Source of the DNA: Salipaludibacillus neizhouensis
GTDB lineage: Bacteria > Bacillota > Bacilli > Bacillales > Salisediminibacteriaceae
Direction of reading: 5' to 3'
Assembly: GCF_002886185.1 (NCBI RefSeq)
Contig: NZ_KZ614147.1
Location: 1,151,187 to 1,215,186, forward strand
DNA length: 64,000 bases
The notes under the pieces are model-generated. The model saw only the letters and a program-made list of their open reading frames with translations, was not told the DNA's origin and did no database searches. Position 1 is the stretch's first letter. Every line of letters starts with the position of its first letter. This document shows positions 32,991-43,329 of this stretch, one piece after another. The position numbers were made by a program, and so were the translations under genes.

Positions 32991-34259
32991 ATGAAGTGGA
33001 AACTAAGTGAAGCGAAAAATGGACAAGCTTTCGTGGAATTAGAATGCAATAAAGGACGAAAAAATTATTTACACAGCCGTTATAATCCAGAAAAAGAGTC
33101 AAGACGGTGGGTAGAAGGATTAGAAGTTAATATAGTTATCAATAAACTTGTTGTGGTTGGAATGGGAATGGGGCACCATATTTTTGCTTTAAGGGAAAAA
33201 CATCCTCATCTGGAAATTGAAGTTTGGGAATTCAATAATAAGTATAAAAATTGGATTGAAAATAACTTAAATAATAACTTGTTGAGGGATTGTAAAATAA
33301 GCTATTATTCTTCGGAATTAGTTGAGGAAATCAAGGAACAATTTCTCTTGAAATTAGAGCGTGATGATGTGCAATTAGTAATACATCAGCCATCTCTAAG
33401 TGCTATACCAGATTCGCTAGCACTTTTACGAACGAAACTAGTAGATATTGACTATATGAAACGTTCGTATCTTTCTAATAGAGAAATCTTAGAAGAAAAT
33501 TTTCAATGTAATGTCAATCTGAATGATGCTGGTATCAATAATTTTATTAATAACTATATGCATAGGCCTTTCATTTTAGTTTCCGCTGGGCCCTCATTAA
33601 CAAAGCAGTTACCGCTTATCAAGGAAATACAGCAAAATTCAAATGTTGTCGTGGGTTGTGTTGGAACAGCATTGAAACCTTTATTAAATAGTGGGATAAA
33701 ACCTGAATTCTTAATGGTTTCCGATCCTAATGAACAAATTTATTCTCAAACAGAAGGACTTGACACAAATGATTTAACTCTTTTTTATCTATCTACTGCC
33801 AGCCATAAGATAGTTTCGGCATTTAAAGGAAAGAGGTATATTGTCTGGCAAAAAGGATATAAAAACGCTGAAAAACAAGGAGCATTCAGAAATGAACCTT
33901 TAATTGATACTGGAGGATCAGTTGCTACTTGCCTTCTAGATTTAATAGTCAATATGGGTGCTTCATTAATCGCTCTTGTTGGCCAAGACTTAGCGTTTAC
34001 AGACGGTAAAAGTCATGCGCAATCAACAACCGGACTAAGGGAAGTCAACCTTGAGCATACAACGATTGAAGTGGATAACTATTACCTGACTGATAGAATT
34101 CAAACATCGAGAAACCTATCTCTTTATTTGAAGTGGTTTGAATCTTATGCTAAAAATTCTAACTTTAGAGTAGGCTATTGGAATTGTACGGAAGGCGGAG
34201 CGCATATAAATGGATGGAATCATCAGTCCCTCTATTCTTTTTATAAACATATTAAATGA
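32991..34259 (+). CDS. Motility-associated glycosyltransferase Maf (first copy)
   Basis: 422-residue Maf protein (MAF_flag10/DUF115 domain). Maf enzymes transfer nonulosonic acids such as pseudaminic acid onto flagellin. The central domain has the family start FILVSAGPSLTKQLPLIKEIQ (about 185-206), then KPEFLMVSDPNEQIY and VGQDLAFTDGKSHAQ near residue 330. The N-terminal ~160 residues are the Maf-specific domain with VVVGMGMGHHIFALREKHP. It lies next to a second Maf of 618 residues. Which one modifies Hag is unknown. Confidence 0.9.
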   Translation: MKWKLSEAKNGQAFVELECNKGRKNYLHSRYNPEKESRRWVEGLEVNIVINKLVVVGMGMGHHIFALREKHPHLEIEVWEFNNKYKNWIENNLNNNLLRDCKISYYSSELVEEIKEQFLLKLERDDVQLVIHQPSLSAIPDSLALLRTKLVDIDYMKRSYLSNREILEENFQCNVNLNDAGINNFINNYMHRPFILVSAGPSLTKQLPLIKEIQQNSNVVVGCVGTALKPLLNSGIKPEFLMVSDPNEQIYSQTEGLDTNDLTLFYLSTASHKIVSAFKGKRYIVWQKGYKNAEKQGAFRNEPLIDTGGSVATCLLDLIVNMGASLIALVGQDLAFTDGKSHAQSTTGLREVNLEHTTIEVDNYYLTDRIQTSRNLSLYLKWFESYAKNSNFRVGYWNCTEGGAHINGWNHQSLYSFYKHIK

Positions 34260-34278
34260 TAGGAAATATGGTGGTTAA

Positions 34279-36135
34279 ATGTTAATAGAAAATATTAAGT
34301 TTTTAAATAATACTAATCGAGATTTAAGGGAGTTAATGAAAAAATACGAAAATGAAGAAAATAGGGACTCTTCTGTTGAATTGATAACATCAAAAAACGG
34401 ATTACCTACTATCAGATATAATGATGGGCTATCTAAGCTTTTTTTACACAGTAAATATGATCCTTTAAAAGAGAGTGATAGGATTTATAAAAAATATGAA
34501 TCTAGTATTAGTAACTGTGAAAATATTCTTTTCTTTGGAGTGGGAATGGGATATCATATTCAATTTATTATGGAGAAATACCCCAACCATCGTTACTTCT
34601 TGTTTGAGCCTAATCCTACTATTTTATATCAATTTTTATCTGTTCATTCTGTAAAGGAAACTTTCTCTGCTAAAAAATATCAGTTATATACAGCAGACAA
34701 TGAAGTAGACCAACGCAGAGTCATTAAGGATATATCTGAGCAAATTTGTGGAAGTATATTTTTGATTTCACACCCTAGTTATGAACGGATTTTTAAAAAA
34801 GAATATCATTCTTTTTTAACAGATTTCAATGAGTTTTTGAAAGCTGAGATCACGAATGTTAAAGTCAAAGTATCTTTTCAAAAACAATGGTTGTTTAATA
34901 GTGTTAAAAACATTAAACATACGCTGAATTGTCCGAATGTCTTGCTTGATATAGATAAAAAAGTATTTAAAGGGAAACCGGTTATTATTGCTTCAGCAGG
35001 TCCTTCATTAATAGATGAATTAGATACACTTCGTAAAATAAAAAAAGAGGGATTGGCTTATATTTTTGCGGTTGGTTCAGCTAATAAAGTATTAATAAAG
35101 AATAATATTGAACCCGATGCAGTTTGTACTTATGATCCACAAGCGCATAACTATAAAGTATTTGAGGAAATGATAGAAAGTGGAATTTCTCATATACCAA
35201 TGATTTATGGCACAACTGTTGGTTATGAAACATTAGAGAAATATAAGGGACCAAAGTTTCATGTAGTGATATCACAAGATAAACTAACACCCTATTTATT
35301 AAAAGACCATCGAGAAAATGTCGAAGTCCTTGACGATGCACCATCGATTGCTATTGTAATGCTACAAATGTTAAATAAATTAGACGCTTCACCAATTATA
35401 CTCGCTGGACAAAATTTTGCTTATAGAGATCAAGATTTTTACGCTGAGGGTATCGAGTATGTTAATCGCACACAAAAATTAACTCAAAATGACCAGAAGA
35501 AAGTGATCACAGTAGAGAGTGTTTTTGGACAAGATATATACACAAGTGAGGGTTTCTTTCGCATGAAGGAGACAATGGAAAAGTATTTAAATATATGGAG
35601 TAGAGAAGATGTAATAAATACTACTGCTGGCGGGGCAACTATAAAAGGTACCACTTTTATGCCATTAAAAGATGTTGTTACTAAATACTTAACAGAAAAG
35701 GTTGTTAATAATCATTGGCATACACTGACAAATCAAAAGCAGACAGATATAAATCTAATTATAAAGTTTAAGAATCTTGAAAGGCATCATTCATTTCATA
35801 AAAAAACTATTAGGGATCTAAAAAAGACAATAAAAGATATTGATTTTAATGTTAGAAGTAGTTGGGCGCGATCGGAACAAAAGTTTATAAAACTAGATAG
35901 TTTAGTTTCAAAGCTTGAAAGTAACGATTTTTATAAAATTTTTATTAAGCCAATTGTGCAAGTTGAGCATGAGCAGATTGTAAAGGTAAGTAGGGAATTG
36001 AAGTTTGTAAAGGATGTAAATGAAAAAGCTACTAAAATTGTTGAAAGCTTCGGTAAGTTTGTTAACACAGTAGATGTAAATACTTCTTATATTGAACCTG
36101 TATTTTTTGAATTAAAAACAGATTTTGGGGTGTAA
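34279..36135 (+). CDS. Motility-associated glycosyltransferase Maf (second, long copy)
   Basis: 618-residue Maf-family protein: N-terminal domain (FFGVGMGYHIQFIMEKYPNHRYFLFEPN near 80-107), central MAF_flag10 domain with PVIIASAGPSLIDELDTLRK (about 234) and DAVCTYDPQAHNYKVF, the AGQNFAYRDQDFYAEG motif near 380, and a helical C-terminal extension of ~140 residues lacking in the first copy. The two copies share motifs but are diverged, suggesting different acceptors or roles rather than a fresh duplication. It follows after 19 bp and abuts pseB. Confidence 0.9.
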   Translation: MLIENIKFLNNTNRDLRELMKKYENEENRDSSVELITSKNGLPTIRYNDGLSKLFLHSKYDPLKESDRIYKKYESSISNCENILFFGVGMGYHIQFIMEKYPNHRYFLFEPNPTILYQFLSVHSVKETFSAKKYQLYTADNEVDQRRVIKDISEQICGSIFLISHPSYERIFKKEYHSFLTDFNEFLKAEITNVKVKVSFQKQWLFNSVKNIKHTLNCPNVLLDIDKKVFKGKPVIIASAGPSLIDELDTLRKIKKEGLAYIFAVGSANKVLIKNNIEPDAVCTYDPQAHNYKVFEEMIESGISHIPMIYGTTVGYETLEKYKGPKFHVVISQDKLTPYLLKDHRENVEVLDDAPSIAIVMLQMLNKLDASPIILAGQNFAYRDQDFYAEGIEYVNRTQKLTQNDQKKVITVESVFGQDIYTSEGFFRMKETMEKYLNIWSREDVINTTAGGATIKGTTFMPLKDVVTKYLTEKVVNNHWHTLTNQKQTDINLIIKFKNLERHHSFHKKTIRDLKKTIKDIDFNVRSSWARSEQKFIKLDSLVSKLESNDFYKIFIKPIVQVEHEQIVKVSRELKFVKDVNEKATKIVESFGKFVNTVDVNTSYIEPVFFELKTDFGV

Positions 36136-37122
<987 letters not shown>

Positions 37123-37150
37123 ACGTGTATATAGATTTGGAGGTGGTTGG

Positions 37151-38341
37151 ATGAGCTTAGATAATGAAAAGGAAACGAAACCTGTTCGTGATTCCTACCT
37201 CCCCTATGGTAAACAGTGGATAGATGACAAGGATATACAAGCAGTGGTGGATGTCTTAAAGGGTAATTATTTAACAACAGGACCCGCTGTTAATAAGTTT
37301 GAGGAGTTATTTGCGAGTTATGTAGGGGTAAAATATGCCGTTTCTTTTTCAAACGGGACGGCTGCGTTGCATGGTGCTTGTTTTGTAGCAGGTATTGGTG
37401 CGGGTGATGAAGTTATTACCACACCAATGACTTTTGCTGCTAGTGCAAATTGTGTATTGTATCAAAAGGCAATTCCTGTATTTGCGGATATCTGTGAGCA
37501 GACGTACAACTTAGATCCTGTGAAAGTAAAAGAACTTGTTAATGAGAAAACTAAAGCGATTATACCTGTTGATTTCACCGGTCAACCAGCTAAATTAGAT
37601 GAAATAAATAAGATTGCAAAAGACCACAACCTCATCGTAATAGAAGATGCTGCTCATGCGGTGGGAGCAACCTATAAAGGCAAAAAAGTAGGAACTGTGA
37701 GTGATATGACAATGTTTAGTCTCCATCCTGTCAAGCATATTACGACGGGAGAAGGCGGCATGATTACGACAAATAATAAAGAATATTACGAGAAGCTGTT
37801 ACAGTTTCGTTCTCATGGAATTACTCGGGATGAGGATAAATTATTGAGAAATGACGGGCCATGGTACTATGAAATGCAATTTTTAGGATATAACTATCGA
37901 ATGACAGATATCCAAGCAGCCCTTGGGTTCAGTCAGTTAGAAAAACTTGATAAGTTTGTGGGATTGAGAAGAAAGTACGTTTCATTATACAATGAAGCTT
38001 TTTCTAAATTAGAACAAATAAAAACACCTTATCAAGCACCTGAAGGCAATTCTAGTTGGCATCTGTATATTATTAGACTCAATTTGGAAAAATTGATTGG
38101 TAGTCGAAAAGAAGTATTTGAAGCTCTTCAGAATGAAAATATCGGAGTGAATGTACATTACATACCGGTGTACTATCAACCTTATTATCATCAATTAGGA
38201 TATGAAAAAGGGTTATGTCCCAAAGCAGAGGAATTATATGAAGAAATCATATCGCTACCGTTATTCCCTAAGATGAGTGAAGAAGATGTTAATGATGTTA
38301 TAGAGGCAGTAAAAAAAGTCCTCTCATTATATTCAAAATAG
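37151..38341 (+). CDS. pseC: UDP-4-amino-4,6-dideoxy-AltNAc transaminase, PseC
   Basis: PLP aminotransferase of the DegT/DnrJ/EryC1 family, second step of the pathway. The 396-residue product shows FSNGTAALHGA, DFTGQPAKLDE, VIEDAAHAVGATYKG, the internal-aldimine Lys in FSLHPVKHITTGEGGM (about residue 199), and the C-terminal WHLYIIRL and VHYIPVYYQPYY segments. GGAGGTGG precedes the ATG. Confidence 0.95.
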   Translation: MSLDNEKETKPVRDSYLPYGKQWIDDKDIQAVVDVLKGNYLTTGPAVNKFEELFASYVGVKYAVSFSNGTAALHGACFVAGIGAGDEVITTPMTFAASANCVLYQKAIPVFADICEQTYNLDPVKVKELVNEKTKAIIPVDFTGQPAKLDEINKIAKDHNLIVIEDAAHAVGATYKGKKVGTVSDMTMFSLHPVKHITTGEGGMITTNNKEYYEKLLQFRSHGITRDEDKLLRNDGPWYYEMQFLGYNYRMTDIQAALGFSQLEKLDKFVGLRRKYVSLYNEAFSKLEQIKTPYQAPEGNSSWHLYIIRLNLEKLIGSRKEVFEALQNENIGVNVHYIPVYYQPYYHQLGYEKGLCPKAEELYEEIISLPLFPKMSEEDVNDVIEAVKKVLSLYSK

Positions 38342-38352
38342 AAGGTGAAAAG

Positions 38353-39090
38353 ATGAAGGTTGTGGCAATTATCCAAGCAAGGATGGGGTCGACGAGGTTA
38401 CCGGGAAAAGTTTTAAAAAAAATAAACAACAAACCCTTGTTAGAATATCAGATTGAGCGCTTGAAACGATCTACATACATTGACCAACTAGTAATAGCAA
38501 CTACTAATAAAAAATCGGATGATGCAATCGTTGAATTTTGCAAAAGTGTAGGACTATCCTATTTCAGAGGTTCCGAAGAAGATGTCCTTTCGAGGTATTA
38601 TGAAGCGGCGAAATATTTTGCAGCTGAAGTCGTTGTTCGAATAACGTCGGATTGTCCTATTATTGATCCCAATGTAGTAGATTATGTGATCGCAACCTTT
38701 AAAAATAATGAATATGATTATGTATCCAATACATTAGAGAGATCTTACCCAAGAGGAATGGATACAGAAGTTTTTGCAATTAATGTATTAAAAAAGGCGT
38801 ATAAAGATGCTTACAAACCATTTGAAAGAGAGCACGTTACCCCCTATATTTATTTAAACCCCGAAATGTTCAAGTTATATAACTTGGAATATATGACAGA
38901 TCAAAGTTCACATCGTTGGACCGTTGATACAAAAGAAGACTTTATATTAATTGAGAAGATTCTTGAAAATTTTAAGTCTCTAGATAATGACTTTAGTATG
39001 GAAGATACTCTATCTTTTTTAAATAAACACCCTGATCTTAAAGAAATAAATGCAGACATTGAACAAAAAAAAGTGGATTATAAATTATGA
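38353..39090 (+). CDS. pseF: CMP-pseudaminic acid synthetase, PseF
   Basis: Cytidylyltransferase (CTP transfer to pseudaminic acid), the last step. The 245-residue product has the nucleotide loop IIQARMGSTRLPGKVL (residues ~5-20), RGSEEDVLSRYYEAAK and VRITSDCPIIDP. GlmU/CMP-NeuAc-type relatives share the fold, but the neighbourhood pinpoints PseF. The start ATG 38353 follows GAAGGTG; the stop overlaps the pseG start by 4 nt. Confidence 0.93.
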   Translation: MKVVAIIQARMGSTRLPGKVLKKINNKPLLEYQIERLKRSTYIDQLVIATTNKKSDDAIVEFCKSVGLSYFRGSEEDVLSRYYEAAKYFAAEVVVRITSDCPIIDPNVVDYVIATFKNNEYDYVSNTLERSYPRGMDTEVFAINVLKKAYKDAYKPFEREHVTPYIYLNPEMFKLYNLEYMTDQSSHRWTVDTKEDFILIEKILENFKSLDNDFSMEDTLSFLNKHPDLKEINADIEQKKVDYKL

Positions 39091-40133
39091 AAACTGCTGT
39101 TATAAGAGTTGATGCTTCAGTTGAAATCGGAACAGGGCATGTAATACGATGTCTTACTTTAGCAGAAGACTTGAAAAGCTGTTATGATATAACATTTATC
39201 ACAAGTGATTATAGTGGTCATTTAGCTGAATTTATTCAATCAAAGGGTTTTAATGTAATATTGTTACATAAGTCCTCTACAAAGTGTGATATACAAGACG
39301 AACTTCAGCATAGTCATTGGCTGGGAGGATCACAAGAAGAGGATGCTAGAGAGACCTTGCATATAATGAAAAGTCAAAATAGAGTGGATCTTATGGTTGT
39401 TGATCATTATGCTTTAGACTACCGATGGGAAAAAATTATTAGGAATAGAGTAAGGAAAATTTTTGTCATCGATGATTTAGCAGATCGAAAGCATGAATGT
39501 GACGTACTATTAGATCAAAATTATTACTTAGACATGGGGAGAAGATATGATAATCTAGTAGATAAAAATTGCAAACGTCTCCTTGGACCCAAACATGCAT
39601 TACTGCGAAAAGAGTTCAAGGAAGCTAAGAAAAAATTAAGGAATCGCAGTGGAGAAGTCGAAAGAATACTTATCTTTTTTGGTGGTAGTGATCCTACAAA
39701 TGAAACAACAAAAGCAGTGAGGGCTATTGAAAAACTCAATAGAAAAGATATTCTTGTCGACGTGGTAGTAGGAGCATCTAATCCAAATAAAGAAACTGTC
39801 AAAGAACTGGTAGATAAACTTCCACATGTAACTTATCACTGTCAGGTTTCAAATATGGCTGAGTTAATGGTAAAGGCAGACCTAGCGATTGGTGCAGGTG
39901 GAAGCACTACGTGGGAGAGGTGTTATTTAGGTCTACCAACGATTACTGTAGAAGTAGCATTTAATCAGATGGAAATACTTCAGGCAGTTGAAAAATCAGG
40001 TGCTATCATAAACTTAGGTTACTCTTCTCAAGTTTCAATAGAGAATTTGAGAAGTCAGTTACTAAGATTAATTTGTAATTGTGATATTTTAATTGAAATG
40101 TCTATCCAGTCTAGAAGACTTCTTACGAATTAA
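39087..40133 (+). CDS. pseG: UDP-2,4-diacetamido-trideoxy-altropyranose hydrolase, PseG
   Basis: Removes UDP in the fourth step. The 348-residue GT-B fold enzyme has the N-terminal VDASVEIGTGHVIRCLTLA, whose His is catalytic in the family, a ILIFFGGSDPTNET motif near 196, and AIGAGGSTTWERCYLGLPTI near 268. It overlaps pseF in an ATGA junction. pseH follows after ~30 bp with a good ribosome-binding site. Confidence 0.94.
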   Translation: MKTAVIRVDASVEIGTGHVIRCLTLAEDLKSCYDITFITSDYSGHLAEFIQSKGFNVILLHKSSTKCDIQDELQHSHWLGGSQEEDARETLHIMKSQNRVDLMVVDHYALDYRWEKIIRNRVRKIFVIDDLADRKHECDVLLDQNYYLDMGRRYDNLVDKNCKRLLGPKHALLRKEFKEAKKKLRNRSGEVERILIFFGGSDPTNETTKAVRAIEKLNRKDILVDVVVGASNPNKETVKELVDKLPHVTYHCQVSNMAELMVKADLAIGAGGSTTWERCYLGLPTITVEVAFNQMEILQAVEKSGAIINLGYSSQVSIENLRSQLLRLICNCDILIEMSIQSRRLLTN

Positions 40134-40161
40134 GTTTTAGAAACTTTAGGAGGACGGGGTT

Positions 40162-40713
40162 ATTAATCCAGATGATTTTAAATTAGTACGCCTTGAAGAA
40201 GAGCATTTAGCAGTTGTTTTGAAATGGAGAAACTCGGATAAGGTTCGTAAAATGATGTATAACGAAAACATCATTACGAATGAAGAACATGTAAAATGGT
40301 TTGAATCTTTGAGAAATTCTGAAGTAACGCAATTGAAAGTGCTTTTATATTTAGAAACCCCAATAGGTGTGGTTAATTTCAATAAAATAAATCACTTTGA
40401 TAATACATGTTATTGGGGCTTTTATATTGGTGAATCGAACGCTCCTAAAGGATCGGGAACCATGTTAGGGTACTTAGCTCTTAGTTACATCTTCGAAAAT
40501 CAAAACATAAGAAAAGTGTGTTCTGAAATTATTGCTTATAATACACAAAGTGTTATATTTCATCAGAGAATGGGTTTTTTGGAAGAAGGACGTTTAATTG
40601 AACAAGTCAACAAAGAGAATGAACTTATTGATGTCATATTAATGGCAAAATTCAAACATCATTGGGATCATTTTAAAGTAGAACTCGAAGAACAAATTAG
40701 GAGGCACCACTAG
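40162..40713 (+). CDS. pseH: UDP-4-amino-4,6-dideoxy-AltNAc N-acetyltransferase, PseH (likely non-ATG start)
   Basis: GNAT acetyltransferase, third step. The typical N-terminal strand DDFKLVRLEEEHLAVVLKWRN starts around 40171, upstream of the first standard start (TTG 40219). AGGAGG (40148-40153) fits a start at about 40162, where the codon is ATT, with no ATG, GTG or TTG in reach; TTG 40219 would cut the first beta strand and has no ribosome-binding site. Family features follow: NEEHVKWFESL, WGFYIGESNAPKGSGTMLGYLAL (acetyl-CoA loop), and HQRMGFLEEG. Length 183 residues. Stop and pseI start are 3 bp apart. Confidence 0.85.
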   Translation: MNPDDFKLVRLEEEHLAVVLKWRNSDKVRKMMYNENIITNEEHVKWFESLRNSEVTQLKVLLYLETPIGVVNFNKINHFDNTCYWGFYIGESNAPKGSGTMLGYLALSYIFENQNIRKVCSEIIAYNTQSVIFHQRMGFLEEGRLIEQVNKENELIDVILMAKFKHHWDHFKVELEEQIRRHH

Positions 40714-40716
40714 ATT

Positions 40717-41769
40717 ATGACTAATAACTTTACAGTAGAAGGTATAAAAATCGGTCAAAATAATAGTCCGTTTATTATCGCTGAAATGTCAGGTAATCAC
40801 AATCAATCTCTAGAACGCGCTCTCGAAATTGTAAAAGAAGCAGCAAAGACTGGTGCACATGCCCTAAAGTTACAAACCTATACAGCTGAAACTTTAACTT
40901 TAAATGTTGAAAGCGAAGATTTTTTGATTAAAGATTCAGAGAGCTTATGGAAGGGTAATTCTCTATATAAACTTTACGAAAAAGCTTATACACCTTGGGA
41001 GTGGCATGAACCCATTTTCAATCGTTGTCGTGAACTTGGTATGATTCCATTCAGTTCCCCTTTTGATGAAACAGCTGTAGACTTTTTGGAATCATTAAAT
41101 GTTCCAATGTATAAAATTGCTTCATTCGAAAATAATCATCTTCCATTAATTAGAAAGGTAGCGGAGACTGGTAAGCCAATGATTATATCAACAGGAATGG
41201 CATCTATTGCAGAATTAGATGAGACCGTTAAAACAGCAAGAGAAGCAGGGTGTAATGACCTTATATTGCTTAAGTGTACAAGCACCTATCCGGCAACACC
41301 AGATAATACAAACATCACAACGATACCCCATATGCGAGAGCTATTTAAGTGTCAGGTTGGTTTATCTGATCATACCTTGGGATCGGGTGTAGCGCTAGCA
41401 AGTGTTGCTTTGGGAGCAACAGTGATCGAAAAACACTTCACCCTATCTAGGGATGATGGTGGTGTCGATTCAGCATTTTCAATGGAACCCTCTGAAATGA
41501 AGTCTTTAGTTGTAGAATCAGAGAGAGCATGGCAAGCACTTGGGAAGGTGAAATATGGACCAACTGAAAAAGAGAAAGCATCTTTAAAATTTAGAAGATC
41601 GATTTATGTTGCAAAAGATATAAAAGCTGGAGAAAATTTCACAATAGAAAACTTGAGAATTGTTAGACCTGGTTATGGTTTGGAGCCAAAGTTTTATGAG
41701 CAGATTATTAGAAAGAAATCGTTGACAAATCTCCAAAAAGGGACCCCTCTGAGTTGGGATAACTTTTAG
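40717..41769 (+). CDS. pseI: Pseudaminic acid synthase, PseI
   Basis: Condenses phosphoenolpyruvate with the 2,4-diacetamido hexose (NeuB family), fifth step. The 350-residue protein has a TIM barrel with FIIAEMSGNHNQSLERAL, LKLQTYTAETLTL, KIASFENNHLPLI, LLKCTSTYPATPDNTN and LSDHTLGSGVALASVALGATVIEKHFTL, then an antifreeze/SAF-like C-terminal domain RSIYVAKDIKAGENFTIENLRIVRPG. GGAGG precedes ATG. It completes pseBCFGHI in this window. Confidence 0.95.
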   Translation: MTNNFTVEGIKIGQNNSPFIIAEMSGNHNQSLERALEIVKEAAKTGAHALKLQTYTAETLTLNVESEDFLIKDSESLWKGNSLYKLYEKAYTPWEWHEPIFNRCRELGMIPFSSPFDETAVDFLESLNVPMYKIASFENNHLPLIRKVAETGKPMIISTGMASIAELDETVKTAREAGCNDLILLKCTSTYPATPDNTNITTIPHMRELFKCQVGLSDHTLGSGVALASVALGATVIEKHFTLSRDDGGVDSAFSMEPSEMKSLVVESERAWQALGKVKYGPTEKEKASLKFRRSIYVAKDIKAGENFTIENLRIVRPGYGLEPKFYEQIIRKKSLTNLQKGTPLSWDNF

Positions 41770-41853
41770 TTAGTTGCTATAAACATTTCTTAAGTTTTAT
41801 TTATTAATGTTATCAGTAACTACTTTCGAATGTATAAAGGGGATAGAAAGTCA

Positions 41854-42945
41854 ATGTCGGAACAGCAAAGTTTTAATATTATTGCACATCACAATATATA
41901 TACAGGAACTAGTGGTAGAGAATTGAGAATTGATTTTTCTGTACCACAAAATGGAGTGAATACACATACGGGATTATTAATATTTGTACCAGGTTTTGGT
42001 GGGAATATTGATTCAAAGGTGTACAAAAAGATGAGAGGAATATTTGCAGATCAATACAACATGATAACTATTCAATGCGAATATTTCGGAAGTGAATTTA
42101 TGCAAACTGCGGATAATTACTCAATTCAAAACAAGCAAATTCTCCATAATACCTTTACAGATGAAGAGTTAGAACAAATAAAAATAGATTCTTCTATGCT
42201 ATTAAAATTATTAAAAAACAAAAAGAAGATTCTGCCTGTAAAAGCAAAAATAGATGAAAAGGTAGAGGGATTTAATGATATGAGTTACATGCAGGCAATA
42301 GATATTATTACTGCAATTGAGGCTGTTAAAATTGTATTGGATGATAATAAATTGGAATTTAATCGCAAAAGAACAATTGGTTACGGACACTCTCATGGGG
42401 CATATTTACTTCACTTATGTAATGTGTTAGTACCAAATCTATTCTCATATATTATTGATAATTCTGCTTGGATAGAGCCAGTATATATAACAGGAAATAG
42501 GCATCTTTATCATCAAATTGGTTTCGGTACTCTCGATATTGAGTTTGAATACCTGGCCAAAAAAATCATAAAAAATAAAAAAGATTTGAATCTAAATGTG
42601 TTGTATGAAAACTATCCCGGAAACACTCAAATCTTATCTTTTCAAGGTAATGATGATAATTTAGTGAATCATAAAAATAAGCAAAAATTAATTGAAGGTT
42701 TATTTAAGTCTCTATTTATTCTTGTAACTGAGAAGGATATAGACAACAAAAAATATAATTCAAACGCCCATGGTTTAAATGCGGATTTCCTAGAATTATT
42801 TACATACGCATTAGAGTACGAGTTACCTATTGCAAAAATTCCGTCAATTCTCTGGGGACATACAGTTTCCTATAGTGGTGTAGAAATCACAAATAATAAT
42901 AAGATTGGTTTACCAGTATTTAAATTTATCTTCATGGAAAATTAG
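41854..42945 (+). CDS. DUF2920-family alpha/beta hydrolase
   Basis: 363-residue protein of the DUF2920 family, which in Campylobacter lies in flagellar modification loci. It has the hydrolase nucleophile elbow GYGHSHGAY (GxSxG, about residue 193), Asp in GNDDNLV and His in NAHGLN as a plausible triad. No signal peptide. ATG 41854 with AGGGGATAG upstream is taken over 41830, which has none. Its place right after pseI suggests acylation or deacylation of nonulosonic sugars or a Maf partner (inference). Confidence 0.82.
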   Translation: MSEQQSFNIIAHHNIYTGTSGRELRIDFSVPQNGVNTHTGLLIFVPGFGGNIDSKVYKKMRGIFADQYNMITIQCEYFGSEFMQTADNYSIQNKQILHNTFTDEELEQIKIDSSMLLKLLKNKKKILPVKAKIDEKVEGFNDMSYMQAIDIITAIEAVKIVLDDNKLEFNRKRTIGYGHSHGAYLLHLCNVLVPNLFSYIIDNSAWIEPVYITGNRHLYHQIGFGTLDIEFEYLAKKIIKNKKDLNLNVLYENYPGNTQILSFQGNDDNLVNHKNKQKLIEGLFKSLFILVTEKDIDNKKYNSNAHGLNADFLELFTYALEYELPIAKIPSILWGHTVSYSGVEITNNNKIGLPVFKFIFMEN

Positions 42946-42959
42946 AAATCTATTTGAAG

Positions 42960-43134
42960 TGTTGTAGAATCACACATCAACGAGGAACGGGAAATTCTAG
43001 GAGAGTGGTGACCTCCCTTGAAGATCATTCCTATGGGACAGTCCAGGAGATCCTTCAGTTCAGGCTCATTCCAAACGTGAAGAAGTTGAAAGCAGAAATG
43101 GAAACGATGTTTGAACCGTATCTCGTTTCTTAAT
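42960..43134 (+). pseudogene. Short protein-like remnant, unidentified
   Basis: An open frame ending in TAA at about 43134 gives EDHSYGTVQEILQFRLIPNV and KKLKAEMETMFEPYLVS. A GTG at 43008 with AGGAGA upstream would give a ~42-residue peptide, but more likely this is the tail of a lost gene. No family recognised. Confidence 0.35.
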
Positions 43135-43157
43135 TCAAATGGAAAGAAGGTGTTACG

Positions 43158-43329
43158 ATGGATATTGCAGCACTTTCGATGGCGATGAGTTAAGGAGAAG
43201 TGAAACAACAGGCATCGGTTTCGATGATGAAGAAAGTGATGGGACAAGTTGATAGATTCAGCTAATGTGCAAAAGATGGAGTAAGCAGCCCAGCCGCATC
43301 TCGGTGGAAGTATTGATGTGAAAAAGTAA
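43158..43329 (+). pseudogene. YjfB-family putative motility protein, broken
   Basis: ATG 43158, with GAAGG upstream, gives MDIAALSMAMS, then a TAA stop in place of the expected Gln codon, then GEVKQQASVSMMKKVMGQVD; a frameshift leads to ANVQKME, another stop, and AQPHLGGSIDVKK before the normal end. Joined, it is a complete small YjfB-type protein (sigma-D controlled in B. subtilis, function unknown). At least two stops and one frameshift show real decay rather than a single sequencing error. Confidence 0.75.
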
